From: Chytriomyces cf. hyalinus JEL632
Taxonomy: Eukaryota > Chytridiomycota > Chytridiomycetes > Chytridiales > Chytriomycetaceae
Assembly: GCA_025435555.1 (NCBI GenBank)
Contig: JAIWWG010000009.1
Location: 543,804-607,803 of the forward strand
DNA length: 64,000 nt
Reading direction: 5' to 3'
Of this stretch, positions 53,270 through 63,270 are shown piece after piece. Within the stretch, counting starts at the first letter, position 1. Each line of letters opens with the position of its first letter. The notes beneath the pieces are model-generated. The model saw only the letters and a list, made by a program, of their open reading frames with translations. It was not told the origin of the DNA and made no database searches. The translations under genes were made by a program, and so were the position numbers.

Positions 53270-54172
53270 TGGAAGTACGGCCCAGTATCATTTCCTCGCA
53301 CAATGCAAACTGCTGCCCGCATTCTCCCAACGAAGAACCGAGTCACCCATGCCAACCATCCGCATGCAGCCGGATACATATTAGCTTTCAAACGCGAGCA
53401 AAGACTACGAATTTAAAAAATGCTTCAACCGCACAGTCAGTGTTTTCTTATGCTTGTTGCTCACCCTGACATTGGAAACGGGGCACACTGTCATCCACAA
53501 CGCACTTTGACGGGCTTGTTGGCAAAGGAATATTCCTACTAGAGAGGCACGCGTATTCGAATTTCGGCGGCAGCATCGCCAAAAATGAATGTGAGATTCC
53601 CGTTATCTCAGCAAACTGACTTCAACCATACTCGTGCGTATCCACCGGCGTCATTACGAAACAACGATTCTTGCACATTTATGGCCCCATAAATGACATC
53701 ATCCAACAGGGGAATTCGAGGTTCGGTGGTCGTTTACCGATGTGGCAGAGTTGGACGTATTTTAGAGTTGGTTCGGTGGTCTTTTTTTTTCGCGGGGGGA
53801 TGTCTGTGCTGAAAAAAACTTGAAAGAGCACGATGTTGTGGGCTGATTCGGGATCTTGCTCATTTCGTCGCTGGGTCAGGCGCAATAGAAAAACAGTCAC
53901 ACGCACCGAATCCAGAGTTCAATTCAGCAAGCGTCAACCAAGTGTCGGAATGTGTGCAGCAACCCCTTGAATGATGTCTATGGCGCGTCAAGTGAGCCAC
54001 TGCCGGTTTCAGTGTTTGCCGCTCAAGCTTCGCGTTGAAGTGCGGCATCTCGGATGTAAAATAACAGTGTTCACGAGCCTTCTGGAAACAACGTGACCCG
54101 TTCGTGAGTTTTTGTTTCAAGCTCAGCACTCTGAACATGAACAAAATTTGTTGAACAGGACAACTGATCAAA
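53270..54172 (+). repeat. Inverted segmental duplication, copy 2 (kinase upstream flank)
   Basis: The inverted counterpart of 13.7-14.48 kb: for example ctgcccgcattctcccaacg near 53312 is the reverse complement of sequence near 14432. It has diverged and contains insertions relative to copy 1. It runs directly into the truncated kinase copy at 54173. Confidence 0.75.
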
Positions 54173-54638
54173 ATGGCGGAGCGATTCCAGCCACTCCGCC
54201 TCGTCAACAACCACATTGAAAACGTCTGGACCGCAAGAGACTTCGAGACAGACAACGAAGTTTTGCTCAAATACACCTACTCAGAGGAACGCCCGTCATT
54301 TGACACCTGGCAACTTGGAGGCATTCTGTCTGCGCGAATTGTCTATGCTGAACCCGGCGCGCATTATGAACTTTATGTACGTGTCTTGGCTTTCAATTGT
54401 GTGTTGCGTCTGATACCAAACTTCTGCTCATGCGCATGAATCCAGATCATTTGACCGCCACAGCGAAAGTCAAGTCGAACTTGTCATGGAAAAGATGCGC
54501 TGCTCCCTAACCGAAGCGCTCTTGATGCGACCCAAACTTACCGAAGCTGAAGTAAAAGACGTTATTCGATGCTTGCTCGAGGCCCTGGTTGCATGCCACT
54601 CCTTGAATATTGTTCACAGAAACGTGAATCCGGGAAAC
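54173..54638 (+). pseudogene. Truncated copy of the pseudokinase gene N-terminus
   Basis: The start (MAERFQPLRLVNNHIENVW) is almost the same as that of the full gene at 13699 and the exon 1 splice environment (AACTTTATGTACGTGTCTTGG) is kept. Exon 1 shifts frame near 54305, so the original continuation LEAFCLREL is only found in another frame. Exon 2 remains open (LVMEKMRCSLTEALLMRPKL) up to HRNVNPGN, where homology ends abruptly at about 54638 and ribonucleotide reductase-like sequence begins. Confidence 0.85.
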
Positions 54639-55305
54639 ATCCATTGGGCCTGGGTGTCTCGGGACTCGCCGACGTCTTCATTATGATGAAGGTGCCTTAA
54701 GCCCGTGTCATCAACAGGAACATCTTTGAAACAATCTACTTTGGCGCCCTCGAAGCCAGTTGTGAATTGGCTCAAGAATTTGGTCCCTATGACTCTTACG
54801 CAGGCTCTGGCTTCAGCAAGGGCCAATTCCAGTTTGACTTGGGGGACAAGGTTCACGGCACCACCACCGTGCATTCAGGAATGTGGAACTGGGATGGCTT
54901 GAAGGATCGGATCTTGAAGTATGGAGTGCGCAACAGTCTCGTGACAACGTGTATGCCCACCGCCAGCACACGCAAATCATCGGGTACACTGAGGCCACGG
55001 AGCCCATCAACAGCAATGGGTTTCAGATCATCAACCACCATCTTGTCCACAGTCTCTTGGGACTCGGCCTGTGGAACGAGGGCATGAAGCAGCGCATCAT
55101 CGAAGAGCCCCGGCAGCGTCCAGAATATTGCCGAAATCCCTGCAAATATCAAAGCACTCTTCAAAACGTCCTGGGAGATCTCTCAGAAAGTGGTGCATCG
55201 ATCATGCAGCCGATCGCACCGTGCACATTGACCAGTCGCAGAGCATGAACCTGTTCTTGGCTGACCCAACGTACAAGAAGATTACAAAACTATTTTTATA
55301 TTCGA
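54639..55305 (+). pseudogene. RNR1: Decayed ribonucleotide reductase large-subunit fragment
   Basis: In successive frames this stretch reads [116 protein letters not shown]. These are the C-terminal half of the class Ia RNR alpha subunit in the right order. At least three frame changes are needed and the NIYTRRV region is missing, so it cannot encode a working enzyme. Its 5' edge coincides with the break in the kinase copy, and no upstream RNR exons are present. Confidence 0.88.
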
Positions 55306-55602
55306 TCGAATAAATCTATTCATTCAATGGAATTTAATACATCCCAATTACAGGGGGTACTTTCTGGAAATGTGTTCTCAGTGTTCTCAGTCTCCATCCC
55401 ACCCACGCAAAATTGCTGAGAATGGTTGAAAATGTGTGAGAATTTGCGAGAATTTGTGATTTCCCGTTTTTCAAGTGGGCTTCAAATTGTTGTAGAAATT
55501 TTTGAAACTAAAATTAATTCATCAGAACTGATCAGAAATTTATCCAGCCAGGCACGTTCGTTTAATTGCAAAAAATAATTGGCCAATTTATTAATATTTC
55601 TT
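55306..55602. other. AT-rich spacer
   Basis: An AT-rich spacer with short direct repeats (gtgttctcagtgttctcag near 55373; gagaatttgcgagaatttgtga near 55438). No gene is seen. Confidence 0.4.
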
Positions 55603-55923
55603 TCAAACCTCGTCGGCGGCCTTCTTGGCCCTTCTCTCCTTCAGCACCACAACCAAATTCCAAAGCGTAACAATCAAAAACAGTGAGACTTGTATAGAGT
55701 ATAGGATTGTGCGATCTTGATCAGTTCCAATCTTCCAGAATGAGATGATGAGAAGAATCAGGGCAGCGTTGATCGTGAAGCCGAGGGAGAAGGGCGTCAA
55801 GAATGTTGCAGCCGTCATGTTACGTGAGTATTCGAAGAGTCTTCTCGTAACTGGTTTTTGCGGTGGCAGTGGCAGTGGTGGCTGCAGTGTGGAGGCTGTT
55901 TTTCTTGTTGGTTGTACAGCCAA
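55603..55923 (-). CDS. Small protein with two TM segments (possibly Pkr2-like)
   Basis: A single frame of 106 aa. After a polar, Pro-rich N-terminus it has FLTPFSLGFTINAALILLII and TILYSIQVSLFLIVTLWNLV, two membrane spans separated by a short charged loop (GTDQDR), and it ends in a basic tail (KERRAKKAADEV). Length and topology resemble the fungal V-ATPase assembly factor Pkr2, whose members also have TPG/F-x-N before the first span; this link is weak. A decayed copy lies at 7577-7850, which supports this being a real gene that was duplicated. The start could also be the internal Met at the NMTAATF position. Confidence 0.65.
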   Translation of the reverse strand: MAVQPTRKTASTLQPPLPLPPQKPVTRRLFEYSRNMTAATFLTPFSLGFTINAALILLIISFWKIGTDQDRTILYSIQVSLFLIVTLWNLVVVLKERRAKKAADEV

Positions 55924-56340
55924 GTGTGAACGGCTTTATACGAATCGCCATTGATTGGAAATACATTTTACAATTTGATTGAAGCGAAGCGGGTGGCGAG
56001 GTGGAGAGGTGGCGGTGGCGAGGTGGCGGGGTCAGAGCGTGCACCTGTTTTGGGGGCTGCTCGATGTCTGCCGGTGCGCGAATTCGATCACTAGAGGAAG
56101 CGAAGGGAAATAGAGGCTTTGCGAGAAGAAGAAGAGCACGGCCATAAACTGGACGTCAATTGGTGTAAGCAAACAGGCCCGTACTGATTGATTAGATTAT
56201 AAATTGGGTATTCGCCAATCATTTCATGGAGACTCATCAATTGCCCCCCACACCCGACTCGTGTGACTGAAAAAAATTCCGCACTTTCAATAAATTGACA
56301 CGCCATCTCGCAGTCAAAGCACCAAAAACCCACCCAAAAA
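55924..56340. other. Divergent promoter region
   Basis: About 420 bp between two divergent starts, including a run of ggtggcggtggcgaggtggcg repeats near 56000. The element tataaattgg at 56208-56217 is a possible TATA box for the gene at 56341. Confidence 0.4.
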
Positions 56341-57251
56341 ATGAAGTCTTTCCACCTTCAGTTCCTGTTTGCTCTCACTGCTCTCGTTGGAGTTTGTGTG
56401 GCGATCGACGCTCTTCCCCCCCAACTCCTTGAAGACGACACGTCGTCAAAATTTGAAGGCAATCTTGAACGACGCGGAGGCGGTGCTTTGATGCTGATCC
56501 TTATGGGAATGTTTTCTCTCTTGGGAAGCGTTACGGGTTTCATGGCCTTCTTGGCCGCTGAAATTGGTATATTTTAGCACCCAAGAAGCAGCACCGACTG
56601 ATGCACTGTTCCTAACCGTCCCCATTGCCCCCACCCCCCCTATTTCACACAGGCACACTGGCAGGCGCGTTGACTGTGTACGTGAGCGTTGCTAGCACCA
56701 CTATAGCCGGGTTAAATGGTGTCTTCACTGGATTGTGCCAAGCCCACGTTTGCTTACGTGACAGTGTTACTATGCACTCTAACGTTCACGAGATGCTGAC
56801 CCAAGATCTGGCTGTCGTCTTGTTCACCGGCATATTCGATGAGCTCAGTCAGACGAGTCACTTCAACTACACTGCCGCAACTGTCGCGCGTAATTTTCTC
56901 ATGGACCACTCATTCCAGTATTCTGCAAAGTCGGATGAAGTCAAGGGTCAAATCAGTGTCTACCAGCACGTTGCTGGGAAGCGGTTGTCGGCAAGAGACG
57001 AGCACAGTGACAAGGTCCTCATCTACGCGAGAAGTGGCAACAACCCAGACTGCACAGGATACACTACCAACGATGTCAAGAAGGCCTTTGATGCCGCAGT
57101 CTCCAAGTCAATGGCAAAAAGAGATTCGAGAGTTTCCTGCCAAGGTATCAACGTGAACGGTTGCCCTCTCTTCACGGTTAAGCTGGCGTTTGACTACTCT
57201 TGGAATGTCGGAAATTACAACAGTGACTGTTCTACAAATGGGGATGACTAA
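56341..57251 (+). CDS. Secreted or membrane protein with dibasic processing sites, family unknown
   Basis: Two exons (56341..56566, 56653..57251) encode 274 aa. A signal peptide (FLFALTALVGVCVA) is followed by a short acidic pro-region ending NLERRGGG, a kexin-type Arg-Arg site. Two hydrophobic segments follow (ALMLILMGMFSLLGSVTGF and a second Ala/Val/Thr-rich one around exon 2's start). The rest is soluble with several Cys (CQAHVC, NPDCTGYT, SCQGINVNGCP, NSDC) and a second basic site (MAKRDSR). The six or so Cys in the C-terminal half suggest disulphides, so this part is probably extracellular. I do not recognise the family. Confidence 0.72.
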
Positions 57252-57273
57252 GGAGTAGGGTTAATAATAAGGG

Positions 57274-57478
57274 TTTTTTTTTTTTTTTTTGGAGGTTTTA
57301 TTCACCCGGTAACCCAGGGTGTTTGGTAATTTTGACCCAAATAAGCTTAAGTACCAAATCTTTAACCTAAAAATGCTAAGTGGAAATCTGAAGAAGGTAG
57401 ACTAAAAATTGACCCTGAAACGTGTCGGCGACTTGGTGGTTCACCTTGTGCACGAAGTGGCTTGCAGGGTTGACAACA
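57274..57478 (-). repeat. Poly(A)-tailed 3'-end copy, copy 3 (5'-truncated)
   Basis: Read on the minus strand, this is ...GGGTGAATAAAACCTCC followed by A17 (T-run at 57274-57290). It matches the 3' ends at 62838-63267 and 63281 onwards. Homology stops near 57478. The plus-strand side next to the T-run is tagggttaataataaggg, telomere-like. An AATAAA 11-16 nt before the A-run marks it as a copied polyadenylated transcript end. Confidence 0.8.
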
Positions 57479-57545
57479 GTGAGGGCAATGTTAAATGGAT
57501 GGGTGAAGATTGAATGACCGGCGGTCTTGACTTTCCCCGCCAACT

Positions 57546-58402
57546 CGATCACCAGGATATTCTGCACATATCCACAGAACGTTCAGCAATAGTTCGTCTT
57601 GCCTGCGAATCCAACGCTTGTCCAAACTGCAATCAGATCCAAGGAAGCCAAATCTGTATCTGAGGACCTGAAAGCCGATGAATGATGCGAAGCAGACTTG
57701 GATCCATGAATACCGAAGAATACCAAATGCAAAACCAGAAAAACCGTCTCTCCCCGAATCATGATCGAAAAAATGACACCAAATCCTTGCGTGGCAGCAC
57801 GAAGTTGGCTCCCACGGAGCAGCATTGGAGATGGAAGGACATTTCGAAATTTTTTGGAGCTGACGCTTGGGCCACTGTTACATTCGGATGCGCGACCCAA
57901 GAACGACAAACTCGAAAAACCACCGTAGAACCGCTTCAGATAAGCGCTCCTCTAAATATTGATTCATGAATTGCGAGCTTGCTGAATCAGATGGGTGTCG
58001 GAATGAAACTTGGGAATGGGCACTGGGTCTGAATCGATGGGCAAAGGGGGCCCTCATATCAATGCCAAGATGGCCTTCGAATCTTCTGTACTGACAATCC
58101 CAACCATCGTCCGACGTGGTGCGTTGATGCTGATTGAGGCTGTTGATGATGTTCGAATTTCTTTCGCACAAATCTGGGGAGCATTTGAACGTCTGAAATG
58201 GTTTGAATCCCGCTTTTTTTCTCTCACAAAAACAAAGATAACTTGTATTGAATATCAGTCTCAAGTGATGGAGCACTGTTTACTTCAATAAAGGTTAATT
58301 CTCCCTGATTCATCTCTTATTCTCTACTGCAGATAAAGAAAAGTCACGCGCCTCACCATTCCACCGACCTCAATACATATGGGCATGAATTATGACATTA
58401 GG
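57546..58402. other. Gene-free stretch left of the Harbinger element
   Basis: Medium-length frames overlap on both strands (for example 58010-58291) but lack domains or splice support. Nothing is annotated with confidence. Confidence 0.4.
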
Positions 58403-58428
58403 GGGTCTCAATTTCAGGTGGTGATGGA
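58403..58428 (+). repeat. Harbinger left terminal inverted repeat
   Basis: The 26-bp sequence begins gggtctcaatttcaggtg and is the exact reverse complement of 61516-61541. Confidence 0.93.
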
Positions 58429-58538
58429 GGAAAATGAAAAAATGTTTTTTATCCCCGTTTTTTTTTCTGCTTCCCCTTGAACCGGTAAAACCCGATCAAT
58501 CCCGATCCATCACCATCTTGAAACACAAACCGGCCAGA

Positions 58539-60038
58539 ATGAAAAAGGTGAGCAGGAGCCAGTGGATTGGAAAACCCACTTCATGTAACGTTGAGCAACT
58601 CTCAGCGTAGACAAAGCAGCAGCACAGCATGCCAAGATCCTGATGATGATTCGATGGATCACAGTGCGTCAAGTCTCAGCACCCTTGCAACCCTTGCAAC
58701 GTCTTCTAGGGAATCATTCTCAAGAAACTGCACCCAGAATACTTCCTGGGATGACACCTTTGATGAAAACGACTTCTTTGATGCTGAGGAAAGCGCGAGG
58801 CAGGCAGGCGAATTCAGTGATTCGAATGGAGAGAATGCGCCGCAAAAACCAATTCACCGCATGTCATCTGATGCGCTCAAGCAGGAGTATACAAACCGGA
58901 AGAAGGAGGAGAAGGAGAAGAAGGACCGACTGGCCAAGGAGGAAAAGGATAGAAGGAATCAATTGGCCAGAGAGGAGAAGGAGAGAAAGGAACTTTTGAA
59001 GGCAGAGGATAAGGCAAGAAAGGATGCGGAAAAGGTGAGGAAAGCGGAGAAAAAGGAGCTGGAGCGAGCGGAAAAGGAGTTGGAGCAAGCGGAAAAAAAA
59101 AAAAAAGTGACGAAGAGAAAGAAAGAAAGCGAGAGGCCGCTGAAGCTGACGTAACCAGTGAGTTTTTGTGCAAGCCATTATGACAATGAAGTAACAGTAA
59201 TTTGTTGTGCAGGAGTCCGCCATTGGAAAGAAGACGGTTCGCTCGACTTTTTAATCGACTGGCTATCTGACCATGGGAACTATAATCGATGGAAAGGAGG
59301 CGATGGTCAAACGGGTGAAACCAAAGAAGTTTTGGCGGGGGAAATTTCTGCCAAGCTGGCGCAGCTTGGCAAGCCTGGTCGTACTGCACAAGCCGTCAAG
59401 TCCAAAATCACCAGCCTGGAAACTGGAAGGCTCGGACTGGCAACGGAATTCTCAACAACGTATTAATCGACAAAGCGACTCGCGAATCTCAAGTGGAAGC
59501 TGAAATCAAACGAATTTGCCCTCACTTTGACCTATTGGATGCAGTTGTTTGGAACCGACCGTCTTCCAGGCCACTTCTTACTTCTGATCACCTGATGGAC
59601 GACTCCAGCGATGAATCAAGTTCAAAAGAGAATGAAACCTCCGATTCTTCAAATGCCAAAATGTCAATAACTCCAAGTCCAAGGATGCCAACTATTGCAA
59701 GCCCAAGAAGCGCGAAGAAAGGAAGACCATTGTCTTTATCGGCCAGATTGTCTGGATTCGATGCAGATAGAGCGTTGGCGGTTAAAGTGCAGCAAGAAAT
59801 GGCGATGAGCCAGCAAAAGCTGGCGGCGGATAAATTTGCATTGGAGAAAGAGCGCAGCGCCAGGGAGGAAGCTCTTCACCACTTCCAAATGGAAACTGCA
59901 AAGGTTAATGCCGAAAATGAAAAGTTACAAGCAATGCTAGTGCGCGTTCAAACACGGCACCAGATGAAAGCAATGCTCACCAAGAACAAATTGAATGAGC
60001 TGTTTCCGGATCTGGCATCGGATGAGGAGAACTTGTGA
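58539..60038 (+). pseudogene. Harbinger Myb/SANT-like DNA-binding ORF with two frame breaks
   Basis: A model starting MKK|RRQSSSTACQ (exons 58539..58547 and 58606 onward) encodes an acidic N-terminus and a long charged K/E helix. An A14 run (about 59093-59106) then forces a frame change, after which the frame ends in a good donor (ACCA|GTGAGT). The next exon reads RHWKEDGSLDFLIDWLSDHG, the Myb/SANT-like domain that binds the transposon ends and recruits the transposase. A second break lies near 59425, where the frame moves to WKARTGNGILNN. The remaining frame is a coiled-coil tail ending at 60038. Homopolymer sequencing error could explain the first break; the second looks real. Confidence 0.7.
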
Positions 60039-60083
60039 AAGATGCGTAGCAAATAAAGCATCACTCCTACTTCTAATTTATTA

Positions 60084-61395
60084 TCAGATAAATCCAGCTT
60101 CCTCAAAGTAGGACACCATTTCCTCGCGTCTTCGCACTCCTGCAATGTCTGAACAATGAATCTGCTGAGGTGAGGGTTCAACCGGCAGGTTTCCATCAAT
60201 GTCATCACCATCATTGTCATCTCCTTCATCAAGCGCCGTGCCAAGCCATGTTCCATCGACAGAGTCAAGCAATAGATTGTGCAGAATCACGCAAACAGTG
60301 ATAAGCTTCAGGACATGGTTCATTGATCTTTTGTCCTTCACTACGTGTGGAATCTGCTTCAGAATTCCCCACCGCCCTTTTAAGATTCCATTTGTATGCT
60401 CCGAAATAATTCGAGGCTTCGCAATTTTCTCATTGAATTTTTCTTTTCGGTACTCCAATGGAAGGAAGGGCAGTTTCTTGAAGCATGGAATCAAATGAAC
60501 ATGCGGCGTGAATGCGGAGTCGCCAAGGACATATTCATCTGAAGCAAAATGCTCTGTTGTATTCTGGAACACCTTGGTGTCATCCAGCAGCCGTTGGTCA
60601 TGAGAGGAACCTGGAAATCCAGCAAGGAAGTAGCGTATGCGGCGATTGTCGTCACAAAATATCATGGAGTTGATTCCGTACCCAGACTTTCGATGGAAAT
60701 AGTCCTCGCCGAAAGACAAAGGTTTTTCGGCCAGATTGAACAGGCAGCCATCAGTGAAGCCAACACAGTTGGGAAAGCCATACTGGAGTTGTATTCGAAA
60801 GGCTATTTCTTGGCGTTCTCTTTCATCTGGCCAACAGATTGTTGCATCTCGCATAGCCAGGATAGCCTTCACCACGCGTTTTTCATAGTTTCTTATTGAC
60901 CCGATGCAAGTGTTAACTTTCATTCTTGTACAGCTGTAACTTGCGCCTGTTCCAAAGAAAGGAATCCGAACAAGAGTGACAAGCAATTGATTTCCTGGAG
61001 AACAATGAGATTACAGTGAATGAGAACAATCAACAGGGCGAACCTGGATGTGTTTGCTGGTTTACTCCTTTTGATTGAAATGCGCTATGGTCTTGGATGG
61101 CGGCCAGTAACCGTCCAAACTGGCTCTTTGTCAGTCGATACCATTCCTTAAAGTCCCGATCATTTGTTTGCGACATGACATTCTCGTATTGCAATGGTCT
61201 GCTTATATAGTTGCGCTCGCTCAGATACCGAGTGCTTTCGACGGCAGCATAGAGGTATCGAAGGGCGTCAAAGTAGTCATCATCAACAGTTGAAACCTGG
61301 CCGGTCAATTGTCTGGTAGTGAGATGATATCCTTCAATAGCCAGCCGCTCTTCTAGCTCTCTCATGAGCTTCGCGCGCTCAGACTGTTTCGGCAT
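60084..61395 (-). CDS. PIF/Harbinger DDE transposase (DDE_Tnp_4)
   Basis: Complement(60084..60994, 61044..61395) gives an intact 420-aa protein. The nuclease domain holds the three acidic residues in GFTDGCLFN (D1), LGDSAFTPHVHL (D2) and SEHTNGILKGRWGIL (E), with RKSGYGINSMIFCD and LHNLLLD typical of the family. The N-terminal part includes a helical segment (WYRLTKSQFGRLLAAIQDH), probably DNA-binding. The intron is short (49 bp) and restores HPGNQLLVTL. It is convergent with the Myb-like ORF, the stops being 45 bp apart. Because all catalytic residues are present, this enzyme could still be active if a Myb-like partner is supplied by another copy. Confidence 0.93.
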
Positions 61396-61515
61396 ATTCG
61401 ATGTTCAGTTGAAATTGACGCCCCTCGATGGACGCCACGATGTTGGACAAAAGCAAAAAATTCAAAAAAAACAGGCCCGATTCTTTCCGACGCTCTTTTT
61501 TGTTCCAACAAGAAA

Positions 61516-61541
61516 TCCATCACCACCTGAAATTGAGACCC
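61516..61541 (-). repeat. Harbinger right terminal inverted repeat
   Basis: The 26-bp sequence tccatcaccacctgaaat... is the exact inverse of 58403-58428. Confidence 0.93.
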
Positions 61542-61690
61542 ACTATTGAGTAGGGTAAACTACACAAATCCTTGTATTCTATAAAGGGTGCAGACTTGTA
61601 GATGACAATAGCTTATTCCACTACTTGATTTCAACTATTCTTGCTCTGATCAAGCATAAACATGGTTGAAAGTAATTGTTTGGAATTTAT

Positions 61691-61763
61691 ATGATTCTGG
61701 CATAGCTGTTAAAGTTCGCGACCACAGACCCACAGGTCACTGGTTCAACCTACACTGCTGCCA
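61691..61763 (+). other. Possible degenerate tRNA-like / SINE-like Pol III element
   Basis: tggcatagctg at 61698-61708 fits the Pol III A-box consensus and ggttcaacc at 61742-61750 fits the B box except for one position. The 44-bp distance is as in tRNAs. No acceptor or T-arm stem pairs, so it is not a functional tRNA. It could be chance. Confidence 0.25.
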
Positions 61764-62366
61764 ACTCCATCCAGCTGTCTTCTGATCTTTATAGGGAAAT
61801 AAGCAGAAGAAGAGGAAATAGAAATCAACTTAGACAAGTATTCTATTACCACTTTTGTATGACTAATCTGTCAAGCCAGTCAAGCAATTAATCAATAACC
61901 TTACCCACTGTGGGGATATTGATTATAATTGACACGCCTTTGCTGTCAGCCCAGTTCTGATTAATGAATCAGCCTGAAAACTGATTTGTGAGCAATGACT
62001 CACTTTTTCAGCAATTTCAAACTGGAAAATGACAAATGAGTGATTTCACATCCATAATGACTTTTCTGACTGAAAATCTCAATTATGACAAATGAAATGG
62101 AAAAAAAGGTGGCTGAGAAGTGAAATTGAAGAAAGCCTAATTAGATTTTATGGGAGACAAAAATGTATATAAGGAGAGCTGTTTTGATGTGTTGTGATTC
62201 ACCCTTAAGATAATAAATACTTATCAGCCCAAGTTCAAAACCAAACAACTTGCGAATATGCCCAACTCATGTCTGCCCTCATTGCAAACTTTAGCATCGC
62301 ACTGCAAAACCCGATTCAGGTAAAGACCTTTCCCTCTTCAACCCCACACGCCTTCCCTCCGTGCCT

Positions 62367-62412
62367 CGCATGTTGTTGAGATGTCGCATGTTGTTGAGAT
62401 GTCGCATGTTGG
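62367..62412. repeat. 18-bp tandem repeat, 2.5 copies
   Basis: cgcatgttgttgagatgt is repeated at 62367-62384 and 62385-62402, followed by a partial unit that continues into a small palindrome (atgttggacaacat). Confidence 0.85.
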
Positions 62413-62725
62413 ACAACATGTGCTTAACATGTGCGAACTCTCTCCCCATTCTCTTCTCGCTTGGACACTGGACCTCTCGCACGCGTCTTCAGCTTTCTGA
62501 ATGCCATGGACGATACTGGCCAAGGACTTTTCGCTCCATGCTGGATATATGTCATCTTTGTTTTGAATGCTGTCAAATTCTGCTCAGCATCTCCTCCCTC
62601 TTTCCCCTCTCTCATCCTCCGTCCTATTCTTATGCACACGCTCCAGATCTGCCGCAATTCATTCTTCAATCCCAGCCAGCTGTTGGTGTCTAACATGCTC
62701 TCTCACATGTCCACAACAGATTCTT

Positions 62726-62814
62726 TCGAGGTTAGGGTTAAACACTAAAACTTAAAAGTAGAGTTAGGATAGGATAGGGTTAAGATTAAGATTAGAGTTA
62801 GGGTAAGACTAGGG
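62726..62814 (+). repeat. Degenerate TTAGGG-like interstitial telomeric repeats
   Basis: The stretch contains ggttagggttaaacac, agttaggataggataggg, ttaagattaagatta, gttagggtaagactagggt. The many TTAGGG/TTAGGA/TTAAGA variants are consistent with mutated telomere-type repeats, directly abutting the T-run of the next element. Confidence 0.65.
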
Positions 62815-63267
62815 TTTTTTTTTTTTTTTTTTTTTTTGGAGGTTTTATTCACCCGGTAACCCAGGGTGTTTGGTAATTTTGACCCAAAATAAGCTAAAGT
62901 ACCAAATCTTTAACCTAAAAATGCTAAGTGGAAATCTGAAGAAGGTAGACTAAAAATTGACCCTGAAACGTGTTGGCGACTTGGTGGTTCACCTTGTGCG
63001 CCAAGTGGCTTGCTGGGTTGACCTTGTGTGCTGGGGTGTGCTTGGTAAACCTTGTGTGTCAAGTGATTCAAGATGCGCAAGGGCGGCCAGGAGGTCTCCT
63101 TTGGCAATGAACTTGGTCACGGTGGGGTCTTTGGGGCCGGTCGTGGGTGCAGTGTGGTACAAGACGAGACGTCGAGTCCCTTCCGCAGAAAGACCGGGGC
63201 TGTGCTTGAGGACATTGGCAATGCCGGAAGCTGGATTAAAGATGATGACTGGGCAGGGCTTGACTTA
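62815..63267 (-). repeat. Poly(A)-tailed 3'-end copy, copy 2 (5'-truncated)
   Basis: On the minus strand this is a ~430-bp 3' end followed by a tail of about 23 A (62815-62837 as T). It is nearly the same as copy 1 up to gggcttgactt near 63266, where it is cut and the A-tail of copy 1 begins. Its coding part corresponds to the last ~130 codons of the frame in copy 1. Confidence 0.85.
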
Positions 63268-63270
63268 GGA

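Larger units (their letters stand above)
58403..61541. mobile_element. PIF/Harbinger DNA transposon, 3.1 kb
   Basis: Perfect 26-bp terminal inverted repeats (58403-58428 and 61516-61541) enclose two convergent genes. One is a Myb/SANT-like ORF on the plus strand and the other a DDE_Tnp_4 transposase on the minus strand, the two-gene set of PIF/Harbinger elements. The left flank ends in TTA (58398-58400), the usual target, but the right flank reads CTATTG, so an exact 3-bp duplication is not evident. The transposase frame is intact, whereas the Myb-like ORF has two frame breaks. Confidence 0.9.
61542..62720. other. AT-rich gene-free stretch
   Basis: About 1.2 kb, markedly AT-rich between 61.6 and 62.25 kb. 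It contains the tRNA-like element near 61.69 kb, a TATA-like tatataagg at ~62165 and the short tandem repeat at 62367. Open frames at 62.4-62.7 kb overlap on both strands and are not supported. Confidence 0.4.

Noticed and set aside
59947-60268. Minus-strand frame between the two Harbinger genes
   Set aside because: It overlaps both the Myb-like ORF end and the transposase end in another frame and has no domain.
61691-61763. A second tRNA gene
   Set aside because: A- and B-box-like words exist at tRNA spacing, but acceptor and T-arm stems do not pair.
62910-63107. Two identical 65-codon frames (also at 63352-63549) starting MPKETSWPP
   Set aside because: They are shifted-frame shadows of the same repeated 3' end, and their identity reflects the DNA duplication rather than coding constraint.
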